35,198 nt of DNA from UMGS755 sp045132895. GTDB taxonomy: Bacteria > Bacillota > Clostridia > UBA1381 > UBA9506. Numbering within the stretch: position 1 is the stretch's first letter; every line of letters starts with the position of its first letter. Positions 7,916-16,119 of the stretch are shown here, piece after piece. A program made the translations under genes and the position numbers. The notes below the pieces were generated by a model. It was not told where the DNA came from. It saw only the letters and a program-made list of their open reading frames with translations, and did no database searches. The stretch spans positions 1 through 35,198 of the forward strand of contig JBGUTC010000010.1 of assembly GCA_045132895.1 (NCBI GenBank), given 5' to 3'.

Positions 7916-10900
7916 TTATTTAAAGTAGCTGACACCGGAACGGAAGATCTTCTGATCCAGTTCGCCGTAAATGTTCTTGGAAATATCCAGACCGCGTCGT
8001 TCAGAATGAGCCATTTTACCCAGAATTCTACCGTCGGGACTGGTAATACCCTCGATTGCGCAAACAGAACCGTTGGGGTTAAAGGCAGTTTCATAGGTGG
8101 GGTTGCCGGCATGGTCAACATACTGGAAAGCAATCTGACCGTTTTCTGCCAGTTTCTTGACCCAGGCCTCGTTTGCTACGAAGCGGCCTTCACCGTGAGA
8201 TACGGGAACAGCGTGAACATCGCCCACCTGAGAAAGAGACAACCAGGGAGACAGGCAGGAAGATACACGGGTGTATACCATCTGGGAAACGTGACGGCCG
8301 ATGGCGTTATAGGTCAGGGTCGGGGAATCCTCCTGCAGTTCGCAGATTTCACCATAGGGCACAAGACCCAGTTTAACCAGCGCCTGGAAACCGTTACAGA
8401 TACCCAGCATCAAACCGTCACGCTGCTGGAGCAGTTTTGTGACCGCTTCACGGATGGCAGGATTTCTGAATACGGTTGCAATGAACTTACCGGAACCTTC
8501 CGGTTCATCACCGGCAGAGAAGCCGCCGGGGATCATAATAATCTGGCTCTGTTCAATGCGCTTCACAAATTCGTTAACGGAATCGGTGATGTCAGAAGGC
8601 GTCAGATTCTTCAGAACGAAGATGTCAGAATCAGCGCCGGCTTCGCGGAACGCCTTTTCAGTATCATATTCACAGTTTGTCCCGGGGAATACGGGAATAA
8701 ACACTTTCGGTCTCGCAATTTTATTCTTTGCCACGATGGGGCAGGAAGCCACACCGGCAAAAGCGGGGATTTCGCCGCCGTCAACTTTGGCAACGGTGGG
8801 GAAAATGCTCTCCAGGGGCGCTTTCCAGGTAGAAAGCAGCTCATCGAGAGAGAGAACCGTGTCGCCGATGGTGATGGTGGCATCAGCACAGGTATGGCCA
8901 ATCTTCTTACCGAAGGGAACTTCCGTATCGGCGGCAGTTTCAATGAGAATTGCGCCTAAATCCGGAACAAAGAGACGGTTTTTCACACATTCGCAAAGAA
9001 CCGCACCAATCTTGTTACCGAATGCCATCTTGGAAACAGCAGCAGCAATACCGCCTTCTTTTACGGTGTAAGAAGCCAGAACCTTGCCGGAACCGATTAA
9101 AGCATAAAGAGCATCATATTTTGCCTTCATATCTTCAAAATCGGGCAGACCGTCAGCCATCCGGTTGGGGCTGATGAGCCACAGGGCGCTGTCAGTCTTT
9201 TTGAGTGAACCGGACACAACGGTTTTTGCAGAGGTGGGAACCACGGCAAAAGAAACCAGTGTCGGAGGAACATCTAAGTCGTTAAAGGAGCCGGACATAG
9301 AGTCTTTACCGCCAATAGCACCGATTTTCAGCGCTGTCTGAGCACGGTAAGCACCTAAGAGCGCCGCAAAGGGCAGACCCCAACGAGCCGGGTCTTCACC
9401 GGGACGGCAGAAATATTCCTGGAAAGTCAGGTACACTTCCTTTCTGTCACCGCCGGCCGCTACGATTTTCGCTAAAGATTCAACAACGGCATAAACAGCA
9501 CTGTCAAAGGGGCTTTCCTTTGCCAGTCTCGGCTGGTAGCCAAAGGACATCAGGGTTGCTGTATCGGTCTTGGTTCCCGTGGGAACTTTTGCCGCCATAC
9601 AGTCTTCCGGCGTCAGCTGATATTTACCGCCAAAGGGCATCAGAACCGTTCCGGCACCGATGGAAGCGTCAAAACGCTCAGCCAGACCCTTCTGGGAGCA
9701 GACATTTAAGGAAGACAGGGTTTTCAGCCATTCTGCCTTGACATCAGCCACTTCCGTTTCAGCAAAATATGCCGGCGTTTCGGGGGCAGAAAGTTTCACG
9801 TCAGTGTGCTTTGTGGCACCGTTTGTATTCAAAAAGTCTCTGGAAATATCGCAAATCAGTTTGCCGCGCCACTGCATTTTCAGGCGGGCTTCTTCCGTTA
9901 CAACGGCAACACGGGTTGCTTCCAGATTTTCTTCATGAGCCAGGTCAAAGAACTTCTGTTCATCGCTTTCCGCAATCACGACAGCCATTCTTTCCTGAGA
10001 TTCACTGATCGCAAGTTCCGTTCCGTCTAAGCCGTCATACTTTTTCGGCACTTTATCCAAATCAATAAACAGACCGTCAGCCAATTCGCCAACAGCAACA
10101 GAAACGCCGCCGGCACCGAAGTCGTTACAACGCTTAATGAGCCGTGCTGCTGCTTCTTTTCTGAACAGTCTCTGAAGTTTTCTTTCAACCGGTGCATTAC
10201 CTTTCTGAACTTCTGCACCGCAGGACTCTAAAGAGTGGTCATCATGAGCCTTGGAAGAACCGGTAGCACCGCCACAACCGTCACGGCCGGTTCTGCCGCC
10301 TAAGAGGATGATAATATCACCCGGAGCGGGACGTTCACGGACAACATTTTTCTTCGGCGCTGCTGCGATAACCGCACCGATTTCCATTCTCTTTGCTACA
10401 TAACCTTCGTCATAAATTTCCGTAACCTGACCGGTAGCAAGACCAATCTGGTTACCGTAGGAACTGTAACCTGCTGCGGCACCGGTGGTAATCTTGCGCT
10501 GCATCAGCTTACCCGGCAGGGTTTCAGAAAGCGTTTTTCTCGGGTCGCCGGAGCCGGTCACACGCATAGCCTGATATACATAAGAACGGCCTGATAGCGG
10601 ATCACGGATAGCACCGCCAAGGCAGGTAGCCGCACCGCCGAAAGGCTCAATTTCCGTCGGATGGTTATGGGTTTCGTTTTTAAACATAATCAGCCAGGGC
10701 TCTTCTTTTCCGTCAACATCAACGGTTACCTCGATGCTGCAGGCGTTGATTTCTTCTGACTGGTCAAGACGGGCAAGGTAGCCTTCTTTTTTCAGCTGCT
10801 TGCCGGCAATGGTTGCTAAATCCATGAGGCAGAGAGTCTTGTTTTTACCCACATAAAGAGTTTTTCTTGCATCCTGATAATCAGAAAGAGCATCTTTCAC

Positions 10901-11638
10901 TCTCTGGGGCGCCTCGGAAATATCTAAATTCTCAATTTCAGTTGAGAACGTGGTATGACGGCAATGGTCAGACCAATAAGTATCGATCATGCGAAGTTCT
11001 GTTAAAGACGGGTCACGGTTTTCAGAATTTTTAAAGTAATCCCGGCAGAAACAAAGGTCATCAAAGTCCATGGCAAAACCGTAGGTAGAAAGAAGGCCCA
11101 GGAGGGCTTCATCATCCATGGAAATAAACCCGGTAACGGTAGCAACATCAGCAGGAACCTCAGCCACAGAATCCAGCGTTTCGGGCTTTTCGTCGGAAAC
11201 TTCCTTAGATTCAACAGGGTTAATATAATATTTTTTAACAGCTGTCAGTTCTTCTGCCGAAATGGTTCCTTCCAGCACGATGACACGGGCAGACTGCACC
11301 TTGGGGCGCTCTTGCTGGGTCAAAAGCTGAACGCATTCAGCCGCAGAATCCGCTCTCTGGTCAAACTGACCGGGAAGGTAAGCGGAAACAAAATAGGTTG
11401 CGCCGTCTAAGGGACAAACCTCATCATACACAACATCCACCGGCGGTTCGCTGAAAATAGAGGTACGTGCCATAGCAAATGCCTCATCAGAAACCCCCTG
11501 GACATCATAACGCTGAATGATTCTGACACCGGTCAGACCGGCGATATTCAGATTGTCCTTCAAATCATGGAACAAGTGGCCTGCTTCAACGTCAAAGCCT
11601 TTCTTTTTCTCTACATAAATTCTTCTGACAGTATTCAT
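7916..11638 (-). CDS. purL: phosphoribosylformylglycinamidine synthase, single-chain
   Basis: This 1240-residue enzyme carries out the fourth step of purine synthesis: FGAR + ATP + glutamine to FGAM. It is the fused large type, in contrast to the PurS/PurQ/PurL set of Bacillus. The N-terminal part is PurS-like, two synthase halves follow (FKNETHNHPTEIEPFGGAAT and later TFQEYFCRP, GGKDSM), and the last ~250 residues are a class I glutaminase with FPGTNCEYDTEKAF, GICNGFQ (catalytic Cys near residue 1075) and SHGEGRF. No other pur gene is nearby. The start is supported by AAGGAG six bases upstream. Confidence 0.96.
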   Translation of the reverse strand: MNTVRRIYVEKKKGFDVEAGHLFHDLKDNLNIAGLTGVRIIQRYDVQGVSDEAFAMARTSIFSEPPVDVVYDEVCPLDGATYFVSAYLPGQFDQRADSAAECVQLLTQQERPKVQSARVIVLEGTISAEELTAVKKYYINPVESKEVSDEKPETLDSVAEVPADVATVTGFISMDDEALLGLLSTYGFAMDFDDLCFCRDYFKNSENRDPSLTELRMIDTYWSDHCRHTTFSTEIENLDISEAPQRVKDALSDYQDARKTLYVGKNKTLCLMDLATIAGKQLKKEGYLARLDQSEEINACSIEVTVDVDGKEEPWLIMFKNETHNHPTEIEPFGGAATCLGGAIRDPLSGRSYVYQAMRVTGSGDPRKTLSETLPGKLMQRKITTGAAAGYSSYGNQIGLATGQVTEIYDEGYVAKRMEIGAVIAAAPKKNVVRERPAPGDIIILLGGRTGRDGCGGATGSSKAHDDHSLESCGAEVQKGNAPVERKLQRLFRKEAAARLIKRCNDFGAGGVSVAVGELADGLFIDLDKVPKKYDGLDGTELAISESQERMAVVIAESDEQKFFDLAHEENLEATRVAVVTEEARLKMQWRGKLICDISRDFLNTNGATKHTDVKLSAPETPAYFAETEVADVKAEWLKTLSSLNVCSQKGLAERFDASIGAGTVLMPFGGKYQLTPEDCMAAKVPTGTKTDTATLMSFGYQPRLAKESPFDSAVYAVVESLAKIVAAGGDRKEVYLTFQEYFCRPGEDPARWGLPFAALLGAYRAQTALKIGAIGGKDSMSGSFNDLDVPPTLVSFAVVPTSAKTVVSGSLKKTDSALWLISPNRMADGLPDFEDMKAKYDALYALIGSGKVLASYTVKEGGIAAAVSKMAFGNKIGAVLCECVKNRLFVPDLGAILIETAADTEVPFGKKIGHTCADATITIGDTVLSLDELLSTWKAPLESIFPTVAKVDGGEIPAFAGVASCPIVAKNKIARPKVFIPVFPGTNCEYDTEKAFREAGADSDIFVLKNLTPSDITDSVNEFVKRIEQSQIIMIPGGFSAGDEPEGSGKFIATVFRNPAIREAVTKLLQQRDGLMLGICNGFQALVKLGLVPYGEICELQEDSPTLTYNAIGRHVSQMVYTRVSSCLSPWLSLSQVGDVHAVPVSHGEGRFVANEAWVKKLAENGQIAFQYVDHAGNPTYETAFNPNGSVCAIEGITSPDGRILGKMAHSERRGLDISKNIYGELDQKIFRSGVSYFK

Positions 11639-11666
11639 AGTCTGCTCCTTTATTTAAACTTTCACT

Positions 11667-12263
11667 TTAAAACTCACTTAATGAGGATAAAATCCCGAAG
11701 CCTTTTTCATCAACCTGCAAGCGGCAGAACGTACCCGGCTTTAAAGAAAACCGCCAGGAACCCTCAATGCCCATACCCAAAAGATATGCTAAAAGATGAC
11801 GAATACAGCCTAAATGGGTGACCAACATAACTTTTTCGCCCTGATGCCGGCGGATAATATCGTCCATCATCCGGGTCAGGCGCTCATTATGTACTCTGGC
11901 GCTTTCGCCGCCGGGAATCTGATAGTTCACAATATCCTGCTGCCACGCATGATATTCTTCTTCATACCGCACACGGATTTCATCCACCGCCAGATTCTCC
12001 CAAAGACCAAAATTCCGTTCGCAAAGATCAAGCATTGGCTCCGGCGTCATCCCGTGTTCCTTAGCAATTGTCTCTGCCGTTTCAACGGCACGGGATAACG
12101 TGCTCATATAAATCACGTCCGGCTTTTCCAGCTTAAAAACCCGGGCCAGGGATTGGGCCTGGCGTCTACCGCGTTCGTTTAAGGGTAAATCTGTTATGCC
12201 AAGAGCCGTAGGACGCAGATTTCCATCGGTTTCTCCATGTCTGACAATCAGTAAATCCAGCAT
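11667..12263 (-). CDS. histidine phosphatase family protein (phosphoglycerate-mutase-like)
   Basis: The 198-residue protein starts with LIVRHGETDGN, the RHG motif whose His is phosphorylated in this superfamily, followed by LNERGRRQAQSLA and the C-terminal VTHLGCIRHLL with the second catalytic His. Substrates in this family range from phosphoglycerate and alpha-ribazole phosphate to small sugar or nucleotide phosphates, so no specific function is given. Placed 28 bp before purL and after a promoter, it is probably the first gene of the purL operon, which may hint at a nucleotide-related role (inference). Confidence 0.88.
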   Translation of the reverse strand: MLDLLIVRHGETDGNLRPTALGITDLPLNERGRRQAQSLARVFKLEKPDVIYMSTLSRAVETAETIAKEHGMTPEPMLDLCERNFGLWENLAVDEIRVRYEEEYHAWQQDIVNYQIPGGESARVHNERLTRMMDDIIRRHQGEKVMLVTHLGCIRHLLAYLLGMGIEGSWRFSLKPGTFCRLQVDEKGFGILSSLSEF

Positions 12264-12305
12264 GCAAAACGCCTCCTTACTTACATTTTCGCATAGATAT
12301 ATTTT

Positions 12306-12334
12306 ATTCTATCACATTTTGGCAAATTCCGCAA
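12306..12334 (-). promoter_or_regulatory. promoter of the phosphatase-purL-lepA operon
   Basis: On the minus strand TTGCGG (12329-12334) and TAGAAT (12306-12311) are separated by 17 bp and lie about 43 bp before the phosphatase start. No PurR box or purine riboswitch is visible between here and the gene. Confidence 0.5.
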
Positions 12335-12358
12335 GGATAAATTCTGCTCTCTTTTTGT

Positions 12359-13177
12359 TTATTTTTCGAAAGAAATCAGCGTTTTTTCTTTTTTAAAGGC
12401 ACTGGGAGACTGACCGGTAACCCGCTTAAAGGCTACGCTGAAATAATTCTGGTTAGAAAAGCCCAAAGCCGCCGCCACCTCTCCGACAGACAGGCCTTTT
12501 TGAAGCAAGGAAACCGCATAGGTCATTTTCCGCTCATTATAATAGTTCATGACCCCTCTGCCGGAAAAACGGGCAAAGGTTTTTTTCAGGCTGACCTCAC
12601 TCATCCGGCACAGCCGGCTGATTTCGTAAACAGACAGACATCGGTCCAGATTGTTTTCCAGCGTTTCCACAATGGTCGCATAATTTTCCGCCGCCCGCGA
12701 CATCACCCTGACTTTTTCTGTCTGGTGCTTTAAAACCGTTTTCAAAAGATACATTTCCAGTTCCTTAACGGCCAGTTGCAGCTCTTTCGGGTCAGGTTTC
12801 CGCCCGTCTCCATAATAGTTTCCCAGCTTTCGCCGGGCAGACTTAATGGCCGAAACGTCTTCTGCCTCAAAAATACCGGAAGAAAATGACGGTATATTCT
12901 CTGCTTCAAAACTGAAAATCAGGATTTTCGGGCAGGTATTTCCTTCGCTCCAGAGCCGGTGAAATTCCATGGGTTTATGTAAAATAGCCTGACCTTGCTT
13001 TAAGATCATGACCTCACTGCCTGCCATAACACCCAGATCACCGTCTAAAACCGTCACAAACTCCCAGAAATTATGAATTTCTCCCTTGTAGTCGTAGTTG
13101 GTGTTATACCGACACTCAAACAACGTATAAATTTTTGTAATCCGGAAAAGATTCTCTACTTCAATAGGCTCGTACAT
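12359..13177 (-). CDS. AraC family transcriptional regulator
   Basis: The 272-residue protein has an N-terminal cupin-like sensing region (~15-110, HNFWEFVTVLDGDLGVM) and a C-terminal pair of helix-turn-helix motifs (~170-268). The second contains LGFSNQNYFSVAFKRVTG, the typical AraC signature ending in SPSAFKKE. Members usually sense sugars or related small molecules and activate a neighbouring gene. It is transcribed divergently from an oxidoreductase gene across 83-125 bp, depending on which start that gene uses. The gap holds three copies of a 9-mer that may be its operator. GGAGG lies just before the start. Confidence 0.92.
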   Translation of the reverse strand: MYEPIEVENLFRITKIYTLFECRYNTNYDYKGEIHNFWEFVTVLDGDLGVMAGSEVMILKQGQAILHKPMEFHRLWSEGNTCPKILIFSFEAENIPSFSSGIFEAEDVSAIKSARRKLGNYYGDGRKPDPKELQLAVKELEMYLLKTVLKHQTEKVRVMSRAAENYATIVETLENNLDRCLSVYEISRLCRMSEVSLKKTFARFSGRGVMNYYNERKMTYAVSLLQKGLSVGEVAAALGFSNQNYFSVAFKRVTGQSPSAFKKEKTLISFEK

Positions 13178-13186
13178 AGTGCCTCC

Positions 13187-13254
13187 AAAATATACAAATT
13201 AAAAGATTTTTGATTCATTTTTGTATATACTAATGTTTTTGTATATGTTATGAT
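13187..13254. promoter_or_regulatory. divergent control region with three TTTGTATAT repeats
   Basis: The 9-mer TTTGTATAT occurs at 13220-13228 and 13238-13246 (direct repeats, 18 bp apart) and inverted at 13190-13198. A -10-like TATGAT sits at 13249-13254 for the plus-strand gene without a recognisable -35, which fits an activator-dependent promoter. AraC proteins often bind direct repeats next to the -35 region. The assignment to the neighbouring AraC protein is inference. Confidence 0.5.
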
Positions 13255-13302
13255 AGTATCATGAGAAAGCTTAAAAGTCAACACGAAAGGTTGGTTACCA
13301 AA

Positions 13303-14571
13303 ATGAAACAAACGACAGCCATCGTTTTAGGTTACGGCAGCCGTGGTCAGGCATATACAAATTTTTCTGTAAATCATCCGGACCTTCTCAGAATTGTTGC
13401 CGTTGCAGAAGCCGAAGAAAGCAGACGCCATCTTGCCCAAGAGAGACATCATCTGCCGGAAAATATGTTATATAATGATTGGAAGCCCTTGGCTGAACAA
13501 CCGAAAATGGCGGACTTTGCCATAATAGCAACGCAGGATCAGATGCACCTTGAGCCCGCCTTGATGCTCATTGAAAAAGGCTACCATCTGCTCCTTGAAA
13601 AACCCATGGCACCGACAGCAAAAGAATGCAAAATGATTTATGAAGCGGCGGAAAAAAAGGGCGTGAAAGTCATTGTCTGCCATGTTCTCCGGTTCACCCA
13701 ATTTTGGTGCGCTTTAAAAGAACTGATTGACAGTGGCAAACTGGGAGAGATTATGTCGATTATTCACATGGAAAACGTCAATTACTTCCATCAGAGTCAC
13801 AGTTTTGTCCGCGGAAACTGGCGTAATTCAAAAGAATCAGCGCCTATGATTCTGGCAAAATCCTGCCATGATATGGACATTCTCCAATGGCTTTTAGGAA
13901 AACCATGTAAAAAAGTGCAATCTTTTGGCAGCCTGACGCATTTTACAAAAGAGAACAAGCCGGAAGGCGCACCGAGCCGTTGTTTAGACGGATGTCCCTA
14001 TGAAAAAACCTGCCCCTATGAACCCGTTCATAATTATTTAGAAGGCGGAGCCAAAGGATGGCGGCAGGTTGTTGCCAATAAGGCTGATTTTACAAGAGAA
14101 GATGTTATTGAGGCACTTAAAACCGGTCCTTACGGAAGATGCGTTTATGATTGTGATAATGATGTGGTTGATCATCAAGTTGTTAATTTGGAATTTGAAG
14201 GTGGATGTACCGTCTCCTTTACCATGAACGCTTTCAATCAGGGTGGTAGGTTTATCCGCATTTTCGGCACAAAAGCAGAACTGATTGCTGCCATGGGCGA
14301 AAGCACCATTAAAATTTTTTCTTTTGAAACCGGAAAAACGGAGACGGTTGAACTGGACAAAATCGGTGAGCACATTGACGCCGGTCATGGCGGCGGCGAT
14401 ACCGGCATTATGTTCGATACCATTGAATATTTCAGCGGCGGCACGCCCAGTAAATCCATTTGTGATTTACGGGATTCTTACCTCAACCACCTGATTTGCT
14501 TTGCCGCGGAAGAATCCCGGTTAACAGACAAAGTGATTTATCTTTCTGAATTTTCTGACGAAATTAAGTAA
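13303..14571 (+). CDS. Gfo/Idh/MocA family oxidoreductase
   Basis: The predicted NAD(P)-dependent sugar or inositol dehydrogenase has an N-terminal Rossmann fold (IVLGYGSRGQAY), the EKPMAPTAKE motif and the C-terminal substrate domain. A Cys-rich insertion (CLDGCPYEKTCPYEP), present in one branch of this family, could hold a metal. I chose the Met at 13303 (422 residues) because AAAGG precedes it and the likely -10 box ends only 6 bp before the alternative Met at 13261, which would then need leaderless translation. The divergent AraC regulator suggests induction by a carbohydrate. The substrate is unknown. Confidence 0.9.
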   Translation: MKQTTAIVLGYGSRGQAYTNFSVNHPDLLRIVAVAEAEESRRHLAQERHHLPENMLYNDWKPLAEQPKMADFAIIATQDQMHLEPALMLIEKGYHLLLEKPMAPTAKECKMIYEAAEKKGVKVIVCHVLRFTQFWCALKELIDSGKLGEIMSIIHMENVNYFHQSHSFVRGNWRNSKESAPMILAKSCHDMDILQWLLGKPCKKVQSFGSLTHFTKENKPEGAPSRCLDGCPYEKTCPYEPVHNYLEGGAKGWRQVVANKADFTREDVIEALKTGPYGRCVYDCDNDVVDHQVVNLEFEGGCTVSFTMNAFNQGGRFIRIFGTKAELIAAMGESTIKIFSFETGKTETVELDKIGEHIDAGHGGGDTGIMFDTIEYFSGGTPSKSICDLRDSYLNHLICFAAEESRLTDKVIYLSEFSDEIK

Positions 14572-14594
14572 CTGAATACAGATGCCCGGACATA

Positions 14595-14636
14595 AAAAGA
14601 GGCTGCCGTTTTGCTGCAGCCTCTTACTTTATTTTT
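14595..14636. terminator. bidirectional terminator
   Basis: The stem GAGGCTGC (14599-14606) with GCAGCCTC (14616-14623) serves both the oxidoreductase gene (plus) and the small gene at 14629 (minus). The minus-strand U run (TCTTTTTATG) is the better of the two. Confidence 0.8.
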
Positions 14637-14832
14637 CTTTCGCTATAACTTTTGGTGCCTGATAGTCATAAATATCCATATAGGCTTCCTGCTCTTCTTC
14701 ATTTTGCGGCGGAACCTGAATCAGTCCTGTACAATCATAAGCCGAGCAGGCATTTGCTGTTTCAAATTTATCATATTCTTTTTCCAAAGGCTCCGAAAAC
14801 GGGCGCTTTTTTTTAGAAAGTTCTTTCTTCAT
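14629..14832 (-). CDS. small acidic hypothetical protein, 67 residues
   Basis: The short gene has a good ribosome site (GGGAGA about 9 bases before the start) and ends at the bidirectional terminator, so it looks real. The product starts with a Lys-rich segment and then contains NACSAYDCTGLIQVPP followed by a Glu-rich stretch with several Tyr. The CSxxDCTGLIP-like pattern resembles small uncharacterised proteins of Clostridia as I remember them, without an assigned function. No signal peptide or membrane segment is seen. It lies 56 bp downstream of the glycosyltransferase gene and could share its transcript. Confidence 0.7.
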   Translation of the reverse strand: MKKELSKKKRPFSEPLEKEYDKFETANACSAYDCTGLIQVPPQNEEEQEAYMDIYDYQAPKVIAKEK

Positions 14833-14888
14833 AACACCATCTCCCGCTTTTAGGATGTTCCGGGATGAACCATGTTATGCTGACTGTT

Positions 14889-15596
14889 TTATCCATATAT
14901 GCCGGATTTTTTATTTTTTTTGACCAATAACACCTCGCGGATCATGTTCATCGTCGCCTGTTTGACATTAATTTTTGAATCTTCCCGCTCATGAAAAAGT
15001 TCAACGGGAATCCTTTTAATCTGATAATGCATTGTCTCCGCCAGATAGATCACTTCAACGTCAAATCCCCAACCGGATAAGGTCACTTTTTCAAAAATAT
15101 CTTTGGCTGCTTGTTTTCTGAAAGCCTTAAAGCCGCACTGCGTGTCTCTTTCTTTTGTGCCTAAAATCAGCCGGACCCAAAGACCGAAAACATAGGACAT
15201 CAGCGTCCGATACCAGGGATATCGCCCACCGTTTGCTACATGAACCCGTTTACCCAGCACAACCTCTGCTCCCTTTTGAAGCATATCAACCGATTCTGCA
15301 ATTTTTTCCGGCGGATAGGGTAAATCTGCATCCGTAAAAACAATGAAATCTCCGGCAGCGTGATTCACACCAAATTTCACCGCACCGCCTTTTCCCCTAT
15401 TTATCTCATAGGAAAGAAGTTTTACCTGATCTGTTTCCATGGTTTTAACAACCTTTTTTGTCTGATCACTGCTGCCATCATCAACAACCAGAATTTCATA
15501 AGATTCCGGCATTGTTGTTAAAAACGAATCAATGGCTAAAACCGTCTTTTCAATTCTTTTTTCTTCGTTATATGCCGGGATGATAACAGAAACCAT
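14889..15596 (-). CDS. family 2 glycosyltransferase (dolichyl-phosphate glucosyltransferase-like)
   Basis: The ~235-residue GT-A enzyme begins MVSVIIPAYNEEKRIEKTV and contains the nucleotide-binding VVDDGSSD and a DxD-type FTDADLPYPPEK. The GWGFDVEVIYLA and IPVELFHERE motifs are typical of dolichyl- or undecaprenyl-phosphate glucosyl/mannosyl transferases. It probably charges a lipid carrier with a sugar at the inner membrane face. The second Met is preferred over the one 8 codons upstream because AAAGGAGGGAG lies directly before it. Its promoter is at 15630-15658. It occupies the place where dnaA stands in most Firmicutes. Confidence 0.88.
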   Translation of the reverse strand: MVSVIIPAYNEEKRIEKTVLAIDSFLTTMPESYEILVVDDGSSDQTKKVVKTMETDQVKLLSYEINRGKGGAVKFGVNHAAGDFIVFTDADLPYPPEKIAESVDMLQKGAEVVLGKRVHVANGGRYPWYRTLMSYVFGLWVRLILGTKERDTQCGFKAFRKQAAKDIFEKVTLSGWGFDVEVIYLAETMHYQIKRIPVELFHEREDSKINVKQATMNMIREVLLVKKNKKSGIYG

Positions 15597-15629
15597 AAAA
15601 CTCCCTCCTTTCTGACTCATTTCACCTTC

Positions 15630-15658
15630 ATTTTAGCAAAAATCCCCTTAAAAAACAA
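15630..15658 (-). promoter_or_regulatory. glycosyltransferase promoter
   Basis: On the minus strand TTGTTT (15653-15658) and TAAAAT (15630-15635) are 17 bp apart. An imperfect AT-rich inverted repeat (AAAATCCCC / GGGATTTT, ~15638-15666) overlaps the -35 side and could be a weak terminator or an operator. Confidence 0.5.
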
Positions 15659-15664
15659 GGGATT

Positions 15665-16119
15665 TTCTCTTTTTGTAAATTAAATGAAATATACCTTTCT
15701 TTTTTTCTGATTTTATGATAAAATAGAACAATATGGAACATTTTTATGCAAAAATGTTTCAACAGGGTTGTTAATACTTTTTAAACGAAGTTATGGGCTT
15801 TTTCGGCATGTTTCTATTGTTTCCTACGCGATAAAAACCCATATTTTCCTACGTTTTAAGAGTTTTCAACAGAAATCTGTTTATTATCTGTTAATACCTG
15901 TCTATAACCTTGTGGATAGATTTTTGATTTCCTTTTTCTGGAATTTTTAACAGATACCCCTGTGGATTACTTTTTTTATCAACAAATTATCAACAAAGTT
16001 ATCCATAAGGCAAAATCCCATAATCATGGGCCTTAACATAGTTATAAACAGAATCCACAACCTATACTACTATTACGATTAATTTATATATAATTTATAT
16101 ATAAGAGAGAGGGAAAAAA
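15665..16119. other. probable chromosomal replication origin (oriC)
   Basis: This gene-free, AT-rich stretch lies directly upstream of dnaN. It has a cluster of 9-mers one mismatch from the DnaA box TTATCCACA: TGTGGATAG (15911-15919) and TGTGGATTA (15961-15969) in reverse orientation, and TTATCAACA (15976-15984), TTATCAACA (15987-15995) and TTATCCATA (15999-16007) forward. Weaker boxes are TTATAAACA (16042-16050) and GAATCCACA (16051-16059). A very AT-rich tract with a repeated AATTTATATA (~16080-16103) is a good unwinding-element candidate. Gene strand bias flips across this region. The assignment is inference from these signs; dnaA itself is not adjacent. Confidence 0.8.

Noticed and set aside
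8006..8959. Plus-strand 317-codon open frame inside purL
   Set aside because: It runs antisense to a well-conserved PurL region, lacks a ribosome site and its product is unlike any protein.
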